Source: a virus
IMG/VR virus record: IMGVR_UViG_3300014913_000013
Span: 1 to 61,847 of that record
DNA: 61,847 nucleotides
Direction: 5' to 3' (one strand)
Part shown: piece after piece, positions 23,818 to 32,389 of the stretch
Position numbering within the stretch: the stretch's first letter is position 1
How the letters are laid out: every line of letters starts with the position of its first letter
Notes under the pieces: model-generated
Databases searched by the model: none
What the model was told of the DNA's origin: nothing
The model's input: only the letters and a program-made list of their open reading frames with translations
Made by a program: the position numbers and the translations under genes

Positions 23818-24672
23818 GTGACATAGGAGTATCTTATTGGACATCTGGAAAAAATGTATCGCACGGGTGGACATCGGTGCAATGTCCGCTCTGCGGGTGA
23901 CCGAAGTAATCATGGAGCCTTCTCACCAGAAGGTAATGCCTACTCCTGTTTTATATGCGGTAAACATTCAGTACGTTCTATAATAGCACACTTCACATCC
24001 TGGAAAGAGGCCGGTGACTTAATAAAAGAGTATTCTAACGAATTAATATATTACGGCACTATAGAAAAAGAACGTGCTACTAATGTACAATGGCCCCCTG
24101 ACTGTGCTACTCAAATGCCAAGTATCCATGCAAAGTATCTTCATAAACGTGGATATGACCCTAAATTATTGAGAGAATTGTATGGTGTAGAATGTTGTTA
24201 CCAAACAGGATTCATGAAATATAGGATAGTTATACCAGTATACCAAAATGGGGTAATAGTTACCTACGTTGGTAGAGATGTAACTAACAAAGCCCCACTA
24301 AAATACAAGAACCTGCCAGAAAGAAATAGTGTACTACCAGTAAAAGAAACTATTTTCAACATAGATAATGTTCATGAAAAAGCAATAATATGCGAAGGGC
24401 CATTCGATGCTATGCGGTTTGGTGCGCATGGTGTATGTACATGGGGACTACAGTTTACCAGTAGGCAAACAAACATTCTTGCAAAGCGTTTAAAGCACGC
24501 TTTTATTATGTTTGATAGTGACCCTACAGCCCAAGCAAAAGGACGTGAATTAGGGGCTATATTATCATTTCAAGGAGTAACAACAGATATTGTTTTCATA
24601 GAGGAATATAAAGACCCAGGAGAACTTCCACAACACATTGCAGATGATGTAAAAAGAGAATTATTACAATAA
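23793..24672 (+). CDS. Zinc/Toprim DNA primase with putative +1 frameshift
   Basis: Frame 1 starts at ATG 23793 (AAGGAGC upstream) and ends after 35 codons at TGA 23898-23900, within VQCPLCG. The frame from 23899 on continues DRSNHGAFSPEG, then CFICGKHS. Skipping the single U at 23898 joins them into CPLCGDRSNHG...CFICG, the known zinc ribbon of phage primases. The Toprim residues follow: EGPFDAMRFG with the acidic Glu, and FDSDPTAQAKG. The joined product is 292 aa. The site is GGG-UGA-C: the Gly tRNA can re-pair on GGU, and UGAC is the weak-stop context of bacterial prfB. A sequencing error or true mutation is the alternative. Confidence 0.75.
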
Positions 24673-24685
24673 TATAAAGCAGTTA

Positions 24686-24714
24686 TTGACAAATGACAAT
24701 TTTTATGGTTATAT
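24686..24714 (+). promoter_or_regulatory. Promoter candidate, diverged
   Basis: TTGACA at 24686, 17-base spacer and TTATAT at 24709. The palindromic core of the other promoters is lost. Confidence 0.6.
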
Positions 24715-24756
24715 AAAAACAGGGCAATAATGCCATATAATAAAAAGGAGAATTTA

Positions 24757-25041
24757 ATGCAAGAAGAAATGAGTTCAACAGAAACACTTGAAAAGGTATT
24801 ATCTAATTTTAATGGAAGAGATCCTATAAAAGAATTAGGTATAAGAGTAAAAGCCATGAACAAGTCAGATCTAGAAAAACTGGTATTAATAGCTGCAAAT
24901 ACAGTAGGGACAGCTATAAAAGGGGAAGACTACAGTAATACCTATGATGCCATACTACACCTAAATATGGGTGCAGACATGCTCATGAACGCATACGATA
25001 CAGCACTTATGTCTATTGATACTAATAGTGGGACAGCTTAA
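24757..25041 (+). CDS. Helical hypothetical protein (94 aa)
   Basis: The ATG at 24757 has AAGGAG 6-7 bases upstream, better than the in-frame ATG at 24730. Acidic, entirely helical. It is a one-gene unit between a promoter and a terminator. Confidence 0.65.
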   Translation: MQEEMSSTETLEKVLSNFNGRDPIKELGIRVKAMNKSDLEKLVLIAANTVGTAIKGEDYSNTYDAILHLNMGADMLMNAYDTALMSIDTNSGTA

Positions 25042-25077
25042 ATACTACGGAAAGTTGCCCAAAAAATTTGCCAGGAT

Positions 25078-25106
25078 AGTGCCCCTATAGTTGGGGCACT
25101 TTTTTA
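25078..25106 (+). terminator. Rho-independent terminator
   Basis: AGTGCCCC pairs with GGGGCACT across a 7-base loop and a run of T residues follows. Classic form. Confidence 0.9.
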
Positions 25107-25294
25107 TTGACAATAAAAAAACAATAGGGTAAAAGCAAAAATACAGGCTTGTGTTGATGCAGAGTGATGAACTGCTGAATAAGTTTGTAATAATAAAGAT
25201 TATAATATAAGAGAATACAGCCAAAATCAAAAGCTTTGTAGAGCATTGGTTGAGATTTTTTAGGGGCTTTATTGTTTAATATAATGGAGTACAT
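25107..25294 (+). other. Gap of about 190 bases, nothing certain
   Basis: A TTGACA occurs at 25107 directly after the terminator but has no -10 box at normal spacing. The rest is AT-rich (TTTGTAATAATAAAGATTAT) with no ORF and no strong hairpin. GGAG precedes the gene at 25295. Confidence 0.4.
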
Positions 25295-25747
25295 ATGAAA
25301 GTATGGATACTTATTCAAGAAGATTGTACTAACCCTATATTAGCAATAATAGAAGGCAGTAAAGAAAAAGTACTCCAACAATTACCCAATAGCATAGGTA
25401 TTATAGATAAAGGGCTTTATCAAAAATCTATTAATAATGCTATGGGCAGAAATCCACCTCCTTGGACAAACATACTCTGTCCAACCTGCCACCACTTTAG
25501 CTCTGAATTTCAAGGGTGTGCCATTAATTGGAATTGCGCTAAAGATGAACAATCAATTAAAGAAGCTGCATTAAAATTCTTCAATGGTGACACAAATTTA
25601 GTATCAAGTTATCCAGCAAAAACAGAAGAGGAAGCTAAACCACTTGCTGATTATTTAGCTTATAATCAATGTTTGTTGAATTTAAAAAGCGGCTTCTATA
25701 AATTAGTAGATTCTGATTCTGTAATTAGTCTAACAACAGAGGAGTAA
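25295..25747 (+). CDS. Hypothetical protein (150 aa)
   Basis: TGGAG lies upstream. A four-Cys cluster (CPTCHHFSSEFQGCAINWNC) near residues 62-82 may bind a metal. The rest is helical. First gene of the helicase operon. Unrecognised. Confidence 0.6.
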   Translation: MKVWILIQEDCTNPILAIIEGSKEKVLQQLPNSIGIIDKGLYQKSINNAMGRNPPPWTNILCPTCHHFSSEFQGCAINWNCAKDEQSIKEAALKFFNGDTNLVSSYPAKTEEEAKPLADYLAYNQCLLNLKSGFYKLVDSDSVISLTTEE

Positions 25748-25751
25748 CCCC

Positions 25752-27011
25752 ATGTCAGATATATTCATGGTATTAACTGTACATACGTACACTAAAATAT
25801 ATAATGAAGCTAAATACCCAGATAATGCTCTAGCGCTATATCTATTCTACTACAAAAATGCTAAGTACCAAAAAACTAATCAACCTTGGTCTACCAAATC
25901 ATTTTGTATGAAAGGATTAGGGTGGAGTAAAGCAAAAGTGGAACGTGCTAAAAGAGATTTAGTGCAATTAGGGTTAGTAGAAAGAGTGCCAGCATACGGA
26001 CAAAAAACAAAGGAGTATGTCAAACTAAATTATATGTCAACAGAACAAACTACATCAGAAATTTTTACACAAAATAAACAAAAGTTGGGGCCTCAAAATG
26101 ATGGGGGGCAACAAAATAATGCACAAATGCTTAAAGGAAGTAATAAAAGTAATGATAGTGTATTACTTCGTAATACAGTCACAAATCAAAATGATTTGGT
26201 AAATCTTGATAATTCTATTGAACAACGTAACACACGTGTTGACAGGTCTACATTAAAACCAAAACTAAATTCATTGAAAAAGACAACTACGTTGAATAAA
26301 GAGAAAAAAGCTGCTCATAAGAAAATACCTAGCGAATATATAAAACTCATAGAATATTGGAATTCATTTGACACCTTGAATACTCATAGAATAAAACGTA
26401 GTAAAAGACATGTTTGGTATGATAAACAAACAAAGACTATTAAAACTGTATGCGATACCCTTGAATCAATAATGAGAGGCCAGTTTTATAGAAAGTTAGG
26501 AGTAGATGAAAAGTTTGTGCCCAAAAAAATGAAATTCCGTTTGATAAGACGTGCAATAAAAAGATGCGCCCTTGCAGTTAGTCCTGAATATGCCCAAAAT
26601 CCCTATAAAATGTCCATGACAACCTTTTTTGTAACAAATGGAAATGTTGGTGAAGGGCGTACTAAATACAGATATAAATACCCTTTGCTCCATTTCATAT
26701 TGAATGAACCTGTGAAGTACAAATCTAAAATATTGAAAAAGAAAAATACTGAGTACCCACTTACTGTTGGTAGAATATTGGATATTATAGGGTCAGACAG
26801 TATAGAGGATTACAATAGAGTTGCTAAGTATGTTGATCCTGCTGTAGCAATGATAAAACGCAGATCAAATGGAAATTTCAATCCAAATCTAGGAGAATTG
26901 CCTCAACGTGTGGCAGAGGGAGTAAAAGGAAAACTGACTATGGACAACTTACACTTTGGATTTATGCATTTAGAGCGTACTTTTGAAAAACACCTTAAAT
27001 TCAGAGATTAA
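25752..27011 (+). CDS. Winged-helix replication protein, candidate helicase loader (419 aa)
   Basis: Residues about 1-100 form a winged helix like the N-terminus of phage and plasmid replication proteins (ALYLFYYKNAKYQKTNQPWS then KGLGWSKAKVERAKRDLVQL). A low-complexity Gln/Asn/Ser linker to about 190 follows, then a basic C-terminal domain. The layout and position directly before the DnaB-like helicase suggest origin binding or helicase loading; no ATPase motif is visible. This is an inference from context. Confidence 0.55.
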   Translation: MSDIFMVLTVHTYTKIYNEAKYPDNALALYLFYYKNAKYQKTNQPWSTKSFCMKGLGWSKAKVERAKRDLVQLGLVERVPAYGQKTKEYVKLNYMSTEQTTSEIFTQNKQKLGPQNDGGQQNNAQMLKGSNKSNDSVLLRNTVTNQNDLVNLDNSIEQRNTRVDRSTLKPKLNSLKKTTTLNKEKKAAHKKIPSEYIKLIEYWNSFDTLNTHRIKRSKRHVWYDKQTKTIKTVCDTLESIMRGQFYRKLGVDEKFVPKKMKFRLIRRAIKRCALAVSPEYAQNPYKMSMTTFFVTNGNVGEGRTKYRYKYPLLHFILNEPVKYKSKILKKKNTEYPLTVGRILDIIGSDSIEDYNRVAKYVDPAVAMIKRRSNGNFNPNLGELPQRVAEGVKGKLTMDNLHFGFMHLERTFEKHLKFRD

Positions 27012-27022
27012 GGATTGTAGTA

Positions 27023-28546
27023 ATGTCCATAAAAATTGATAGGGTAAACTACAACAGAGAAAAACGTGTCCTTATAAATCTAATATTAAGCACAGAATTT
27101 TGTGATAAGGTACTACCTGCTGCAAAGGATGAATACTTTGAATTAAAATATGCCTCAACACTAATTGATTGGATAAAGGCGTACCATGACTCTTATGGTG
27201 TTGCCCCTAAAGGACATATCAATGAAATGTTTGAAGAGCATGGTCATTTATTAGATAGGGATATTCATGAACAAATAGGAAGTATATTACAACACTTATC
27301 AGATATTTCTGATACAGATGTGCATAATATTCCTTATCTTATAGATATAGCTAATGATCTTTTCAAAGAAAAACATATATCATTACAAAACGCAGCTGTA
27401 GATAACTACTTAAGAAATGGAGAGATAAGTAAAGCAGAGAAAGCGCTTGCTAATCATTATAAAGATATAGAAGGCAGCAGTAGAAATTTTATAGCTTTTA
27501 ATGATGATGGTTTTATGCGGTCTGTCATACGTAATATGATTAGACAGCAAGACCCTGATGATGCTTTCTTTATGTTCAGTGGTAAACTTGGTGAATTTAT
27601 AGGCCCAATAGATCGTGGCTGGTTTATAGCTTATTTAGCCCCTGCAAAACGTGGTAAGACAACATATATGCTGGATGCAGCCATTGATTCTATAAGGCAA
27701 AGAAAAAATACCCTTATAGTATCCCTAGAAATGACTGAAGAACAACTTATGCAGAGATATGCACTGGCTATAACAGGTGTAAAGCCAGAAGTAGAAGAGT
27801 ACACTACTATGGTACCTATAATGGATTGTGAGTACAATCAAAGTGGGGAATGTACCAAGAGTGAATGTGTTAGTGAAGATAGGCTATTACATGAAGGAAA
27901 ATTAGATACGTATGATGATAACCCAGAATGGGAGGTATGTACAGAATGTAGGGGTACTAAAGATTTTATACCTACATCCTGGAAAATACCTATTAAGAAA
28001 AATTATATATCAGAAGGTAGATACATAAAAAAGGTACATAGGTTTAATAAATTCTTTGGCAAATATGGTAGGGTAGTGCATATGCCCTCTAAAACTGTCA
28101 CAGTTGCAGATATACGTAGTGAGGTAGACTACCTAGAAAATACTCAAAACTTTATCCCTGATATAATAATAATAGATTATGCAGACTTAATAAAACCTGA
28201 TAGTATAGGAGAGAAAAGACATCAATTAGATGATATATGGGAGGGACTAAGAAGTTGGGGGCAAGAACGTAGGGTAACTATAATATCAGCCTCACAAACC
28301 AATAGAATAAGTGCTGATGTTGATTACCTTAGAGACATTCATGTAGCAGAAGACTATAGTAAGATAGCTAAATTAGATATTGCTATAGGGTTGTGCCAAA
28401 CAGACAAAATGAAAGAAATGGGGATAATGAATATAAATAAAGTTGTACATAGGCATAAAGAATATATACAAAGCCATGTTTGCACTGTTTTACAAGATAT
28501 AAGTCACCAGCAGTCACATCTTGATTCAGAATTTGTAATGAAATAG
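27023..28546 (+). CDS. DnaB-like replicative helicase (507 aa)
   Basis: Hexameric RecA-fold helicase acting at the fork. Walker A is APAKRGKTT near residues 205-213, followed by SLEMTEEQL; the Walker B region is IIIIDYADLI near 380. The C-terminal SQTNRIS and AEDYSKIAKLD segments fit motifs H3/H4. The N-terminal 170 residues correspond to the helical primase-interacting domain. Between Walker A and B is an unusual Cys-rich insertion (about residues 270-315, with CEYNQSGECTKSEC and CTEC), possibly a zinc finger. No primase domain is fused; the primase is at 23793. Confidence 0.85.
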   Translation: MSIKIDRVNYNREKRVLINLILSTEFCDKVLPAAKDEYFELKYASTLIDWIKAYHDSYGVAPKGHINEMFEEHGHLLDRDIHEQIGSILQHLSDISDTDVHNIPYLIDIANDLFKEKHISLQNAAVDNYLRNGEISKAEKALANHYKDIEGSSRNFIAFNDDGFMRSVIRNMIRQQDPDDAFFMFSGKLGEFIGPIDRGWFIAYLAPAKRGKTTYMLDAAIDSIRQRKNTLIVSLEMTEEQLMQRYALAITGVKPEVEEYTTMVPIMDCEYNQSGECTKSECVSEDRLLHEGKLDTYDDNPEWEVCTECRGTKDFIPTSWKIPIKKNYISEGRYIKKVHRFNKFFGKYGRVVHMPSKTVTVADIRSEVDYLENTQNFIPDIIIIDYADLIKPDSIGEKRHQLDDIWEGLRSWGQERRVTIISASQTNRISADVDYLRDIHVAEDYSKIAKLDIAIGLCQTDKMKEMGIMNINKVVHRHKEYIQSHVCTVLQDISHQQSHLDSEFVMK

Positions 28547-28594
28547 ACTATTTATATTTTTAGTAGAATTTTGGAGTTTAATTAGCAAAAAGCA

Positions 28595-28635
28595 TTGACA
28601 AATAAATAAAAATATAGTATATATATTATAACAAT
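28595..28635 (+). promoter_or_regulatory. Sigma70-like promoter
   Basis: TTGACA, 17-base spacer, TATATA and TATAACAAT. Confidence 0.85.
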
Positions 28636-28705
28636 AAAAAGCAGGTAGGCATTGTGCCGATATGCTGTAATGAAAAAGCCATATGGCAGAAGAATGGAGG
28701 AAAAA

Positions 28706-29467
28706 ATGGGATTAGGTAAATTGAAGGACTATGGACTCAAGTTCAAAGAGCTGAAAGAGGTATGTGTATCTTTGAATGAGGCTGGTATTGCTCCTGCTGT
28801 TACTGTCAAAGTAGGTACTAAAGGTGAGGACATGTTGTCCTCATTTATGGATGCCATAGAAGCAGTAGAGGATAAGGATGTTAAAAATATACCTGCTGAA
28901 GTAAGCGCATATTACGATGCTATTCCACAAGAAGCATTTGATGATGACGATAATACAGTCACTCAATCTGATTCTAAGGGTGAGCCTGTTGAGGAACAAG
29001 AGGAACAAGAGGAAGTAGTTGAATCTGATTGTCCATCGTTCTTGACAGGTTGTGATGATACTGAACCTGATTGCCAAGAATGTAAAAAAGACATGCCAGA
29101 TGAATATAGTGCATGTAAAAAAGCAACAGAAGCTAAGGCATCTAAGAAAAGCAAGAAAAAATCTAAAGGCACTAAAAATGCTGGGAAACGTACAAGGTAT
29201 GGCCACATGCCAAATAGTATGGCTGGATTTATTGATGATATGGTATGGAAAGGCCATACTAAAGATGAGATGGTGCAGGTGTTGATGAAAGAATTTGGCC
29301 GCTCAGAAGATAAGGCTAAAGGAAAGGTGAATAGTCACCTTAATACTCTGATTAATAAAAAAGGCATTACTATTACAGAGAAAAAAGGAGATGTGTTAAA
29401 AGCAAAGCAAAAGTACGCAGATGGGTATGATAAGAGCAATACCCAAAAATGCACATTATCTGAATAG
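28706..29467 (+). CDS. Acidic/basic modular protein (253 aa)
   Basis: The ATG at 28706 follows GGAGG by 6 bases. The N-terminal 85 residues are helical. An acidic linker (EEQEEQEEVVESD) and a Cys-rich segment (CPSFLTGC, CQECKKD) follow, then a Lys-rich stretch. The C-terminal domain contains the HTH-like DEMVQVLMKEFGRSEDKAKG. It precedes the clamp gene behind its own promoter and terminator. Function unknown; nucleic-acid binding is likely from charge. Confidence 0.6.
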   Translation: MGLGKLKDYGLKFKELKEVCVSLNEAGIAPAVTVKVGTKGEDMLSSFMDAIEAVEDKDVKNIPAEVSAYYDAIPQEAFDDDDNTVTQSDSKGEPVEEQEEQEEVVESDCPSFLTGCDDTEPDCQECKKDMPDEYSACKKATEAKASKKSKKKSKGTKNAGKRTRYGHMPNSMAGFIDDMVWKGHTKDEMVQVLMKEFGRSEDKAKGKVNSHLNTLINKKGITITEKKGDVLKAKQKYADGYDKSNTQKCTLSE

Positions 29468-29488
29468 TAATATGTAAGGTTGTCAAAC

Positions 29489-29517
29489 GGGGCGTGTATA
29501 CTACACGTCCCATTTTT
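29489..29517 (+). terminator. Rho-independent terminator
   Basis: GGGGCGTGTA pairs with TACACGTCCC across a short loop, with ATTTTTAT following. Confidence 0.8.
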
Positions 29518-29530
29518 ATAGAGGCACACA

Positions 29531-30262
29531 ATGATAGAAACAGATAAGTTATCTGCTATGTTCACAGATGTTTCTTTGAACAAAACAATAACAGAATGTG
29601 TAGTTAATGTAAAAGATGAGATTGCTACAGTATATGCTTTGGATCTTACTGAATCTGTATTTGTGCAAACATCTACTGATCTACAAGGGGTAGAAGATTG
29701 TCAATTTGGTATTGGATCATTAGATGTATTTGTACGCTACTTAAATATGATACGGGGTTCGTCTATAAAAGTATCAATAGATGACTCCAGGCTTATTATA
29801 GTGCCAAAGAAAGGACGTAAACTTAGTTACTTATTAGCTGAACCAGATTTAATAGTAACTTATGAAGATAGTTTTTTGGAGCAGGGTGATGTAATACAGG
29901 GAGAATTTTCAGATTATGATTATGGTAAAGGCATAGATCTAAAACAGGAAGAAGTTAAAGATTTATTGGGAATAATATCGTTATTTGATCCTAATAGTAT
30001 ATCATTACGGGTGAACAGTAAGGGAAAACTTACAATACATACTGGTAATGAAACGCAGCATCAATCTGATATATCATTTGGTAAAACTTCCTGCAAAGAA
30101 TGTGAACACAAATTATACAGTGAATACTTTGCCTCTATACTTTCTATAATTAAATTTGAGCATAATCCTAAAATGTTCATCAGTAATGAAGAAGGCTCTT
30201 CTGTTATAATTACTACTGATAATACTGGATGGATACTACAGCCTGAAACAGTAGATGTCTAA
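29531..30262 (+). CDS. DNA polymerase sliding clamp (243 aa)
   Basis: The beta-rich layout, length (T4 gp45 is 228 aa) and the immediately following clamp-loader gene identify it. The two halves each carry clamp-like strands (FGIGSLDVFVRYLNMIRGSS; SLRVNSKGKLTIHTG). It would encircle DNA and tether the family-A polymerase. A Cys pair (CKEC) near residue 190 is unusual. Identity rests partly on context. Confidence 0.65.
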   Translation: MIETDKLSAMFTDVSLNKTITECVVNVKDEIATVYALDLTESVFVQTSTDLQGVEDCQFGIGSLDVFVRYLNMIRGSSIKVSIDDSRLIIVPKKGRKLSYLLAEPDLIVTYEDSFLEQGDVIQGEFSDYDYGKGIDLKQEEVKDLLGIISLFDPNSISLRVNSKGKLTIHTGNETQHQSDISFGKTSCKECEHKLYSEYFASILSIIKFEHNPKMFISNEEGSSVIITTDNTGWILQPETVDV

Positions 30263-30458
30263 CATATCTTACGAAAAAGAATGTGTGGCATTTACACGTG
30301 GTGTAATTTCTGCATTAAATGATAATGGCTTCTTTGTAAATTCTACACAAGAAGCCTTTTTCTGTATCTTGAGTATACTTAGGAAACAGGTATACACAGA
30401 TATGTATAATTCAGTAAAAGAAATTGACACAAATAATAACAAATCAAAGATAAATTAG
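30255..30458 (+). CDS. Small hypothetical protein (67 aa)
   Basis: Overlaps the clamp gene by 8 bases and precedes the loader gene. Helical. No family recognised. Confidence 0.5.
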   Translation: MSNISYEKECVAFTRGVISALNDNGFFVNSTQEAFFCILSILRKQVYTDMYNSVKEIDTNNNKSKIN

Positions 30459-30468
30459 GGGAATATTA

Positions 30469-31410
30469 ATGGCTAAATTGGGGAGCTACATATGGTTTGA
30501 AAAATACAGACCACAAAAATTAAAGGATCTTTCTCTTAATAAAGAGCATAGAGTAGCCTTTAAGGCATACGTAAAAGACAAACAAATACCACACCTTTTG
30601 TTAGAAGGGCCTGCTGGTAGTGGAAAAACCACTATATCACATATACTTATGAACCACATACCAAGTTCTGTACTAATGTTAAATGCTTCTGGTAAAGAAG
30701 ATAGAAGTATAGATACAATGCAGACTAGGGTAAAGACTTTTGCTGGTTCTCAGGCCAAAAAGGGAAAACTTAAAATAGTTTTTATGGATGAGGCAGATGG
30801 TATGTTAGGCCCTGCCCAGGAATCACTCAAAAACCTTATGGAGACTTACAATAAAAATTGTAGGTTTATCCTTACATGCAATTATGTAGATAAGATAATA
30901 GATCCAATACAATCAAGGTGCACAAGATTTACATTTGATAGGTTTCCAAAACGTAAATTAGTAAATGTATGTGAAAAAATATTAGAACAAGAAGAAATTG
31001 ATGGTGTCAGCAGGGAAGACATAAATAATCTAATAAATAGATTTTACCCTGACATGCGTTCTATTATAAACAACTTACAATCTGCATGTGTGGATGGCTC
31101 ATTCAATCCTAAAGCAATAGGGTCATTACAAGTAGATCCTGAGGAAGTTACTAAACACATACGTGATGGTGCTATACTTAGTATAAGGCAGAAAGTAGCT
31201 GGTATTACAAACTTTGCATTTATGTACAAGTACCTATTTGACGAGTTCTTATTCAGTCATGGTTCTGATGCTGAAAAAAGCGAAATGGCATTGGCTATAG
31301 CAGAATCCTGTAGGTATGATAACACTGTACCAGACAGGGAAATAGAATTTGTAGGGTGCTGCATAAATATAATGGGATCATTAGGGGTTACTCCAAACTT
31401 CAATAAATAG
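30469..31410 (+). CDS. Clamp-loader ATPase, gp44/RFC small subunit-like (313 aa)
   Basis: AAA+ ATPase that opens the sliding clamp. It begins with the RFC box WFEKYRPQKLKDL. Walker A is GPAGSGKTT near residues 46-54 and Walker B is VFMDEADG near 104-111. Sensor 1 is ILTCNY, and SRC with the arginine finger is in IQSRCTRF. The C-terminal collar domain is of usual length. AGGGGA precedes the ATG. Confidence 0.9.
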   Translation: MAKLGSYIWFEKYRPQKLKDLSLNKEHRVAFKAYVKDKQIPHLLLEGPAGSGKTTISHILMNHIPSSVLMLNASGKEDRSIDTMQTRVKTFAGSQAKKGKLKIVFMDEADGMLGPAQESLKNLMETYNKNCRFILTCNYVDKIIDPIQSRCTRFTFDRFPKRKLVNVCEKILEQEEIDGVSREDINNLINRFYPDMRSIINNLQSACVDGSFNPKAIGSLQVDPEEVTKHIRDGAILSIRQKVAGITNFAFMYKYLFDEFLFSHGSDAEKSEMALAIAESCRYDNTVPDREIEFVGCCINIMGSLGVTPNFNK

Positions 31411-31505
31411 CCCTTAAATCAAAATTTGGCCTATTGTATGCCTACCTATAGGGCAACCACTGAAAATTGAAATTTACCCCCTTTACGTAATCTTATGGTG
31501 TATCT
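31411..31505 (+). promoter_or_regulatory. Short gap with a motif related to the 60-bp repeats
   Basis: TTTGGCCTATTG and the inverted GTATGCCTACCTATA echo elements of the repeats at 1322 and 7459 (TTTGGCCTGTATTC; TATAGGTAGGTATAC). No ORF and no TTGACA promoter. Confidence 0.35.
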
Positions 31506-31883
31506 ATGAGTGATTTATTTGAACAAATAAATGATGTATGGAGTAGTAGTGGTTCTATAACTACCAAAACCAAACCTAACTCTGTATACATGACAAACAG
31601 ATTCTTGTCACTAGATATAAATGGGTTTTTGGCAGCAAGTGATTGTAATAGGATGCATGGTTTACCAGAATGGGCTGCACTCCCATTCCTAAAATGCTCT
31701 ACACCAACAATGGCCCCACCTAGGAATAAGTACCCAAAGAAGTTAGTACAAGAAAAGAAATTATCAGATAAAAAGAAGTTAACCTTAAAAAGAATATGTA
31801 GAAAGTTCAATGTATCTGAATTTCACGGTAAGCAAATAGTACAGCTTCTTGAAATGCAAGGTTTTTCACTTGATGCCAATTAA
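31506..31883 (+). CDS. Candidate clamp-loader accessory subunit, gp62-like (125 aa)
   Basis: It follows the gp44-like gene. The NRFLSLDINGFLAASDCNRM then LPEWAALPFLK pattern resembles the start of T4-type gp62 subunits (NR.LS........N......P). A Lys-rich middle and an HTH-like C-terminus (RICRKFNVSEFHGKQIVQLL) follow. Identity is mainly by position. Shorter than T4 gp62 (187 aa). Confidence 0.4.
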   Translation: MSDLFEQINDVWSSSGSITTKTKPNSVYMTNRFLSLDINGFLAASDCNRMHGLPEWAALPFLKCSTPTMAPPRNKYPKKLVQEKKLSDKKKLTLKRICRKFNVSEFHGKQIVQLLEMQGFSLDAN

Positions 31884-31887
31884 ATAG

Positions 31888-31926
31888 TTGACAGGTTAAT
31901 AAAAATATAGTATATATACCATTAAT
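31888..31926 (+). promoter_or_regulatory. Sigma70-like promoter for the RNA cassette array
   Basis: TTGACA at 31888, 17-base spacer and TATATA at 31911. Transcription would start about 10-20 bases before the first RNA unit. Confidence 0.8.
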
Positions 31927-31935
31927 AAATGAAAA

Positions 31936-31991
31936 GGGCATAAACGGTTCCTTAAAAAATATACTTTAGATATATAAAATACCGTTCGCCC
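31936..31991 (+). ncRNA. Covarying stem cassette, unit 1
   Basis: GGGC (31936-31939) pairs with GCCC (31988-31991). ATA opposes a single C. Then AACGGT pairs with ACCGTT. TCCTTA follows the 5' strand. The apex is a hairpin ATATA-CTTTAGA-TATAT. Confidence 0.65.
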
Positions 31992-31998
31992 ATATAAC

Positions 31999-32118
31999 AG
32001 GGGTGTAGCTCAGTCAGGGAGAGCGCCGTTATATACTTCTGGCCTTACAGCAAAAGGAGTTCCTTTTAATAGCTTTGGGAGCCGGAGGTCGCTGGTTCGA
32101 ATCCAGCCGCCCCTGCCA
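31999..32118 (+). tRNA. tRNA-Val(UAC)-like gene with insertions
   Basis: The acceptor AGGGGTG/CGCCCCT, D-arm GCTC/GAGC, T-arm GCTGG-TTCGAAT-CCAGC and encoded CCA are all intact. The anticodon region is 66 bases, not 23. CTGGC/GCCGG can form the anticodon stem with CTTACAG (anticodon TAC) beginning the loop. About 30 extra bases, including an AAAAGG-AGTT-CCTTTT hairpin, sit after it and 14 extra bases before. It could be a tRNA with an unusual intron or a disrupted gene. Confidence 0.5.
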
Positions 32119-32129
32119 GTAGTTTGATA

Positions 32130-32245
32130 GGCATAGATGGTTCCTTAACTATCTAGAAGGTAGCTCAATGGTTAGAGCAATCTGGTCTATGCCAGATGGT
32201 TGTAGGTTCAAATCCTACCCTTCTAACCAGCGTATACCATCCGCC
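32130..32245 (+). ncRNA. Covarying stem cassette, unit 2 (encloses a tRNA)
   Basis: GGC (32130-32132) pairs with GCC (32243-32245). ATA opposes C. GATGGT pairs with ACCATC, and TCCTTA follows. Here the apical insert is a complete tRNA-like gene (32154-32229). Confidence 0.65.
32154..32229 (+). tRNA. tRNA-like gene, apparent anticodon CUA, abnormal loop
   Basis: The acceptor TAGAAGG/CCTTCTA, D-stem GCTC/GAGC, T-arm GTAGG-TTCAAAT-CCTAC and ACCA end are canonical, 76 bases. The anticodon arm pairs ATCTGG with CCAGAT, leaving only TCTATG as loop, so T is followed by CTA. Loop size (6 or 8, not 7) and T at 37 are abnormal. An amber-reading or non-decoding role is possible. RecA and other genes here end in TAG, arguing against wholesale recoding. 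Confidence 0.55.
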
Positions 32246-32324
32246 TTATTTATTACTGTTTCTTACTTGGTAGTATATTGTGACTGGTTAGACTACTTGA
32301 AATTAAGTACAAAAGCTAAACTTA
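32246..32324 (+). other. Spacer between cassette units 2 and 3
   Basis: AT-rich; begins with TTATTTATTA, which also follows unit 3. CTTACTTGGTAGTATATTGTG contains no clear tRNA or stem. Confidence 0.3.
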
Positions 32325-32377
32325 GGCATAGGTGGTTCCTTATTAGGTAGTCCTATAACCTAAAAATACCATCCGCC
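32325..32377 (+). ncRNA. Covarying stem cassette, unit 3
   Basis: GGC/GCC, ATA opposite C, GGTGGT paired with ACCATC (one G-U), TCCTTA. The apical hairpin is TTAGGT with ACCTAA. Confidence 0.65.
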
Positions 32378-32389
32378 TTATTTATTAAC

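Noticed and set aside
25107-25135. Promoter at the TTGACA after the terminator
   Set aside because: No -10 box within 15-19 bases.
32168-32350. 60-aa frame within the RNA array
   Set aside because: It runs through the tRNA and a cassette stem; no ribosome site.
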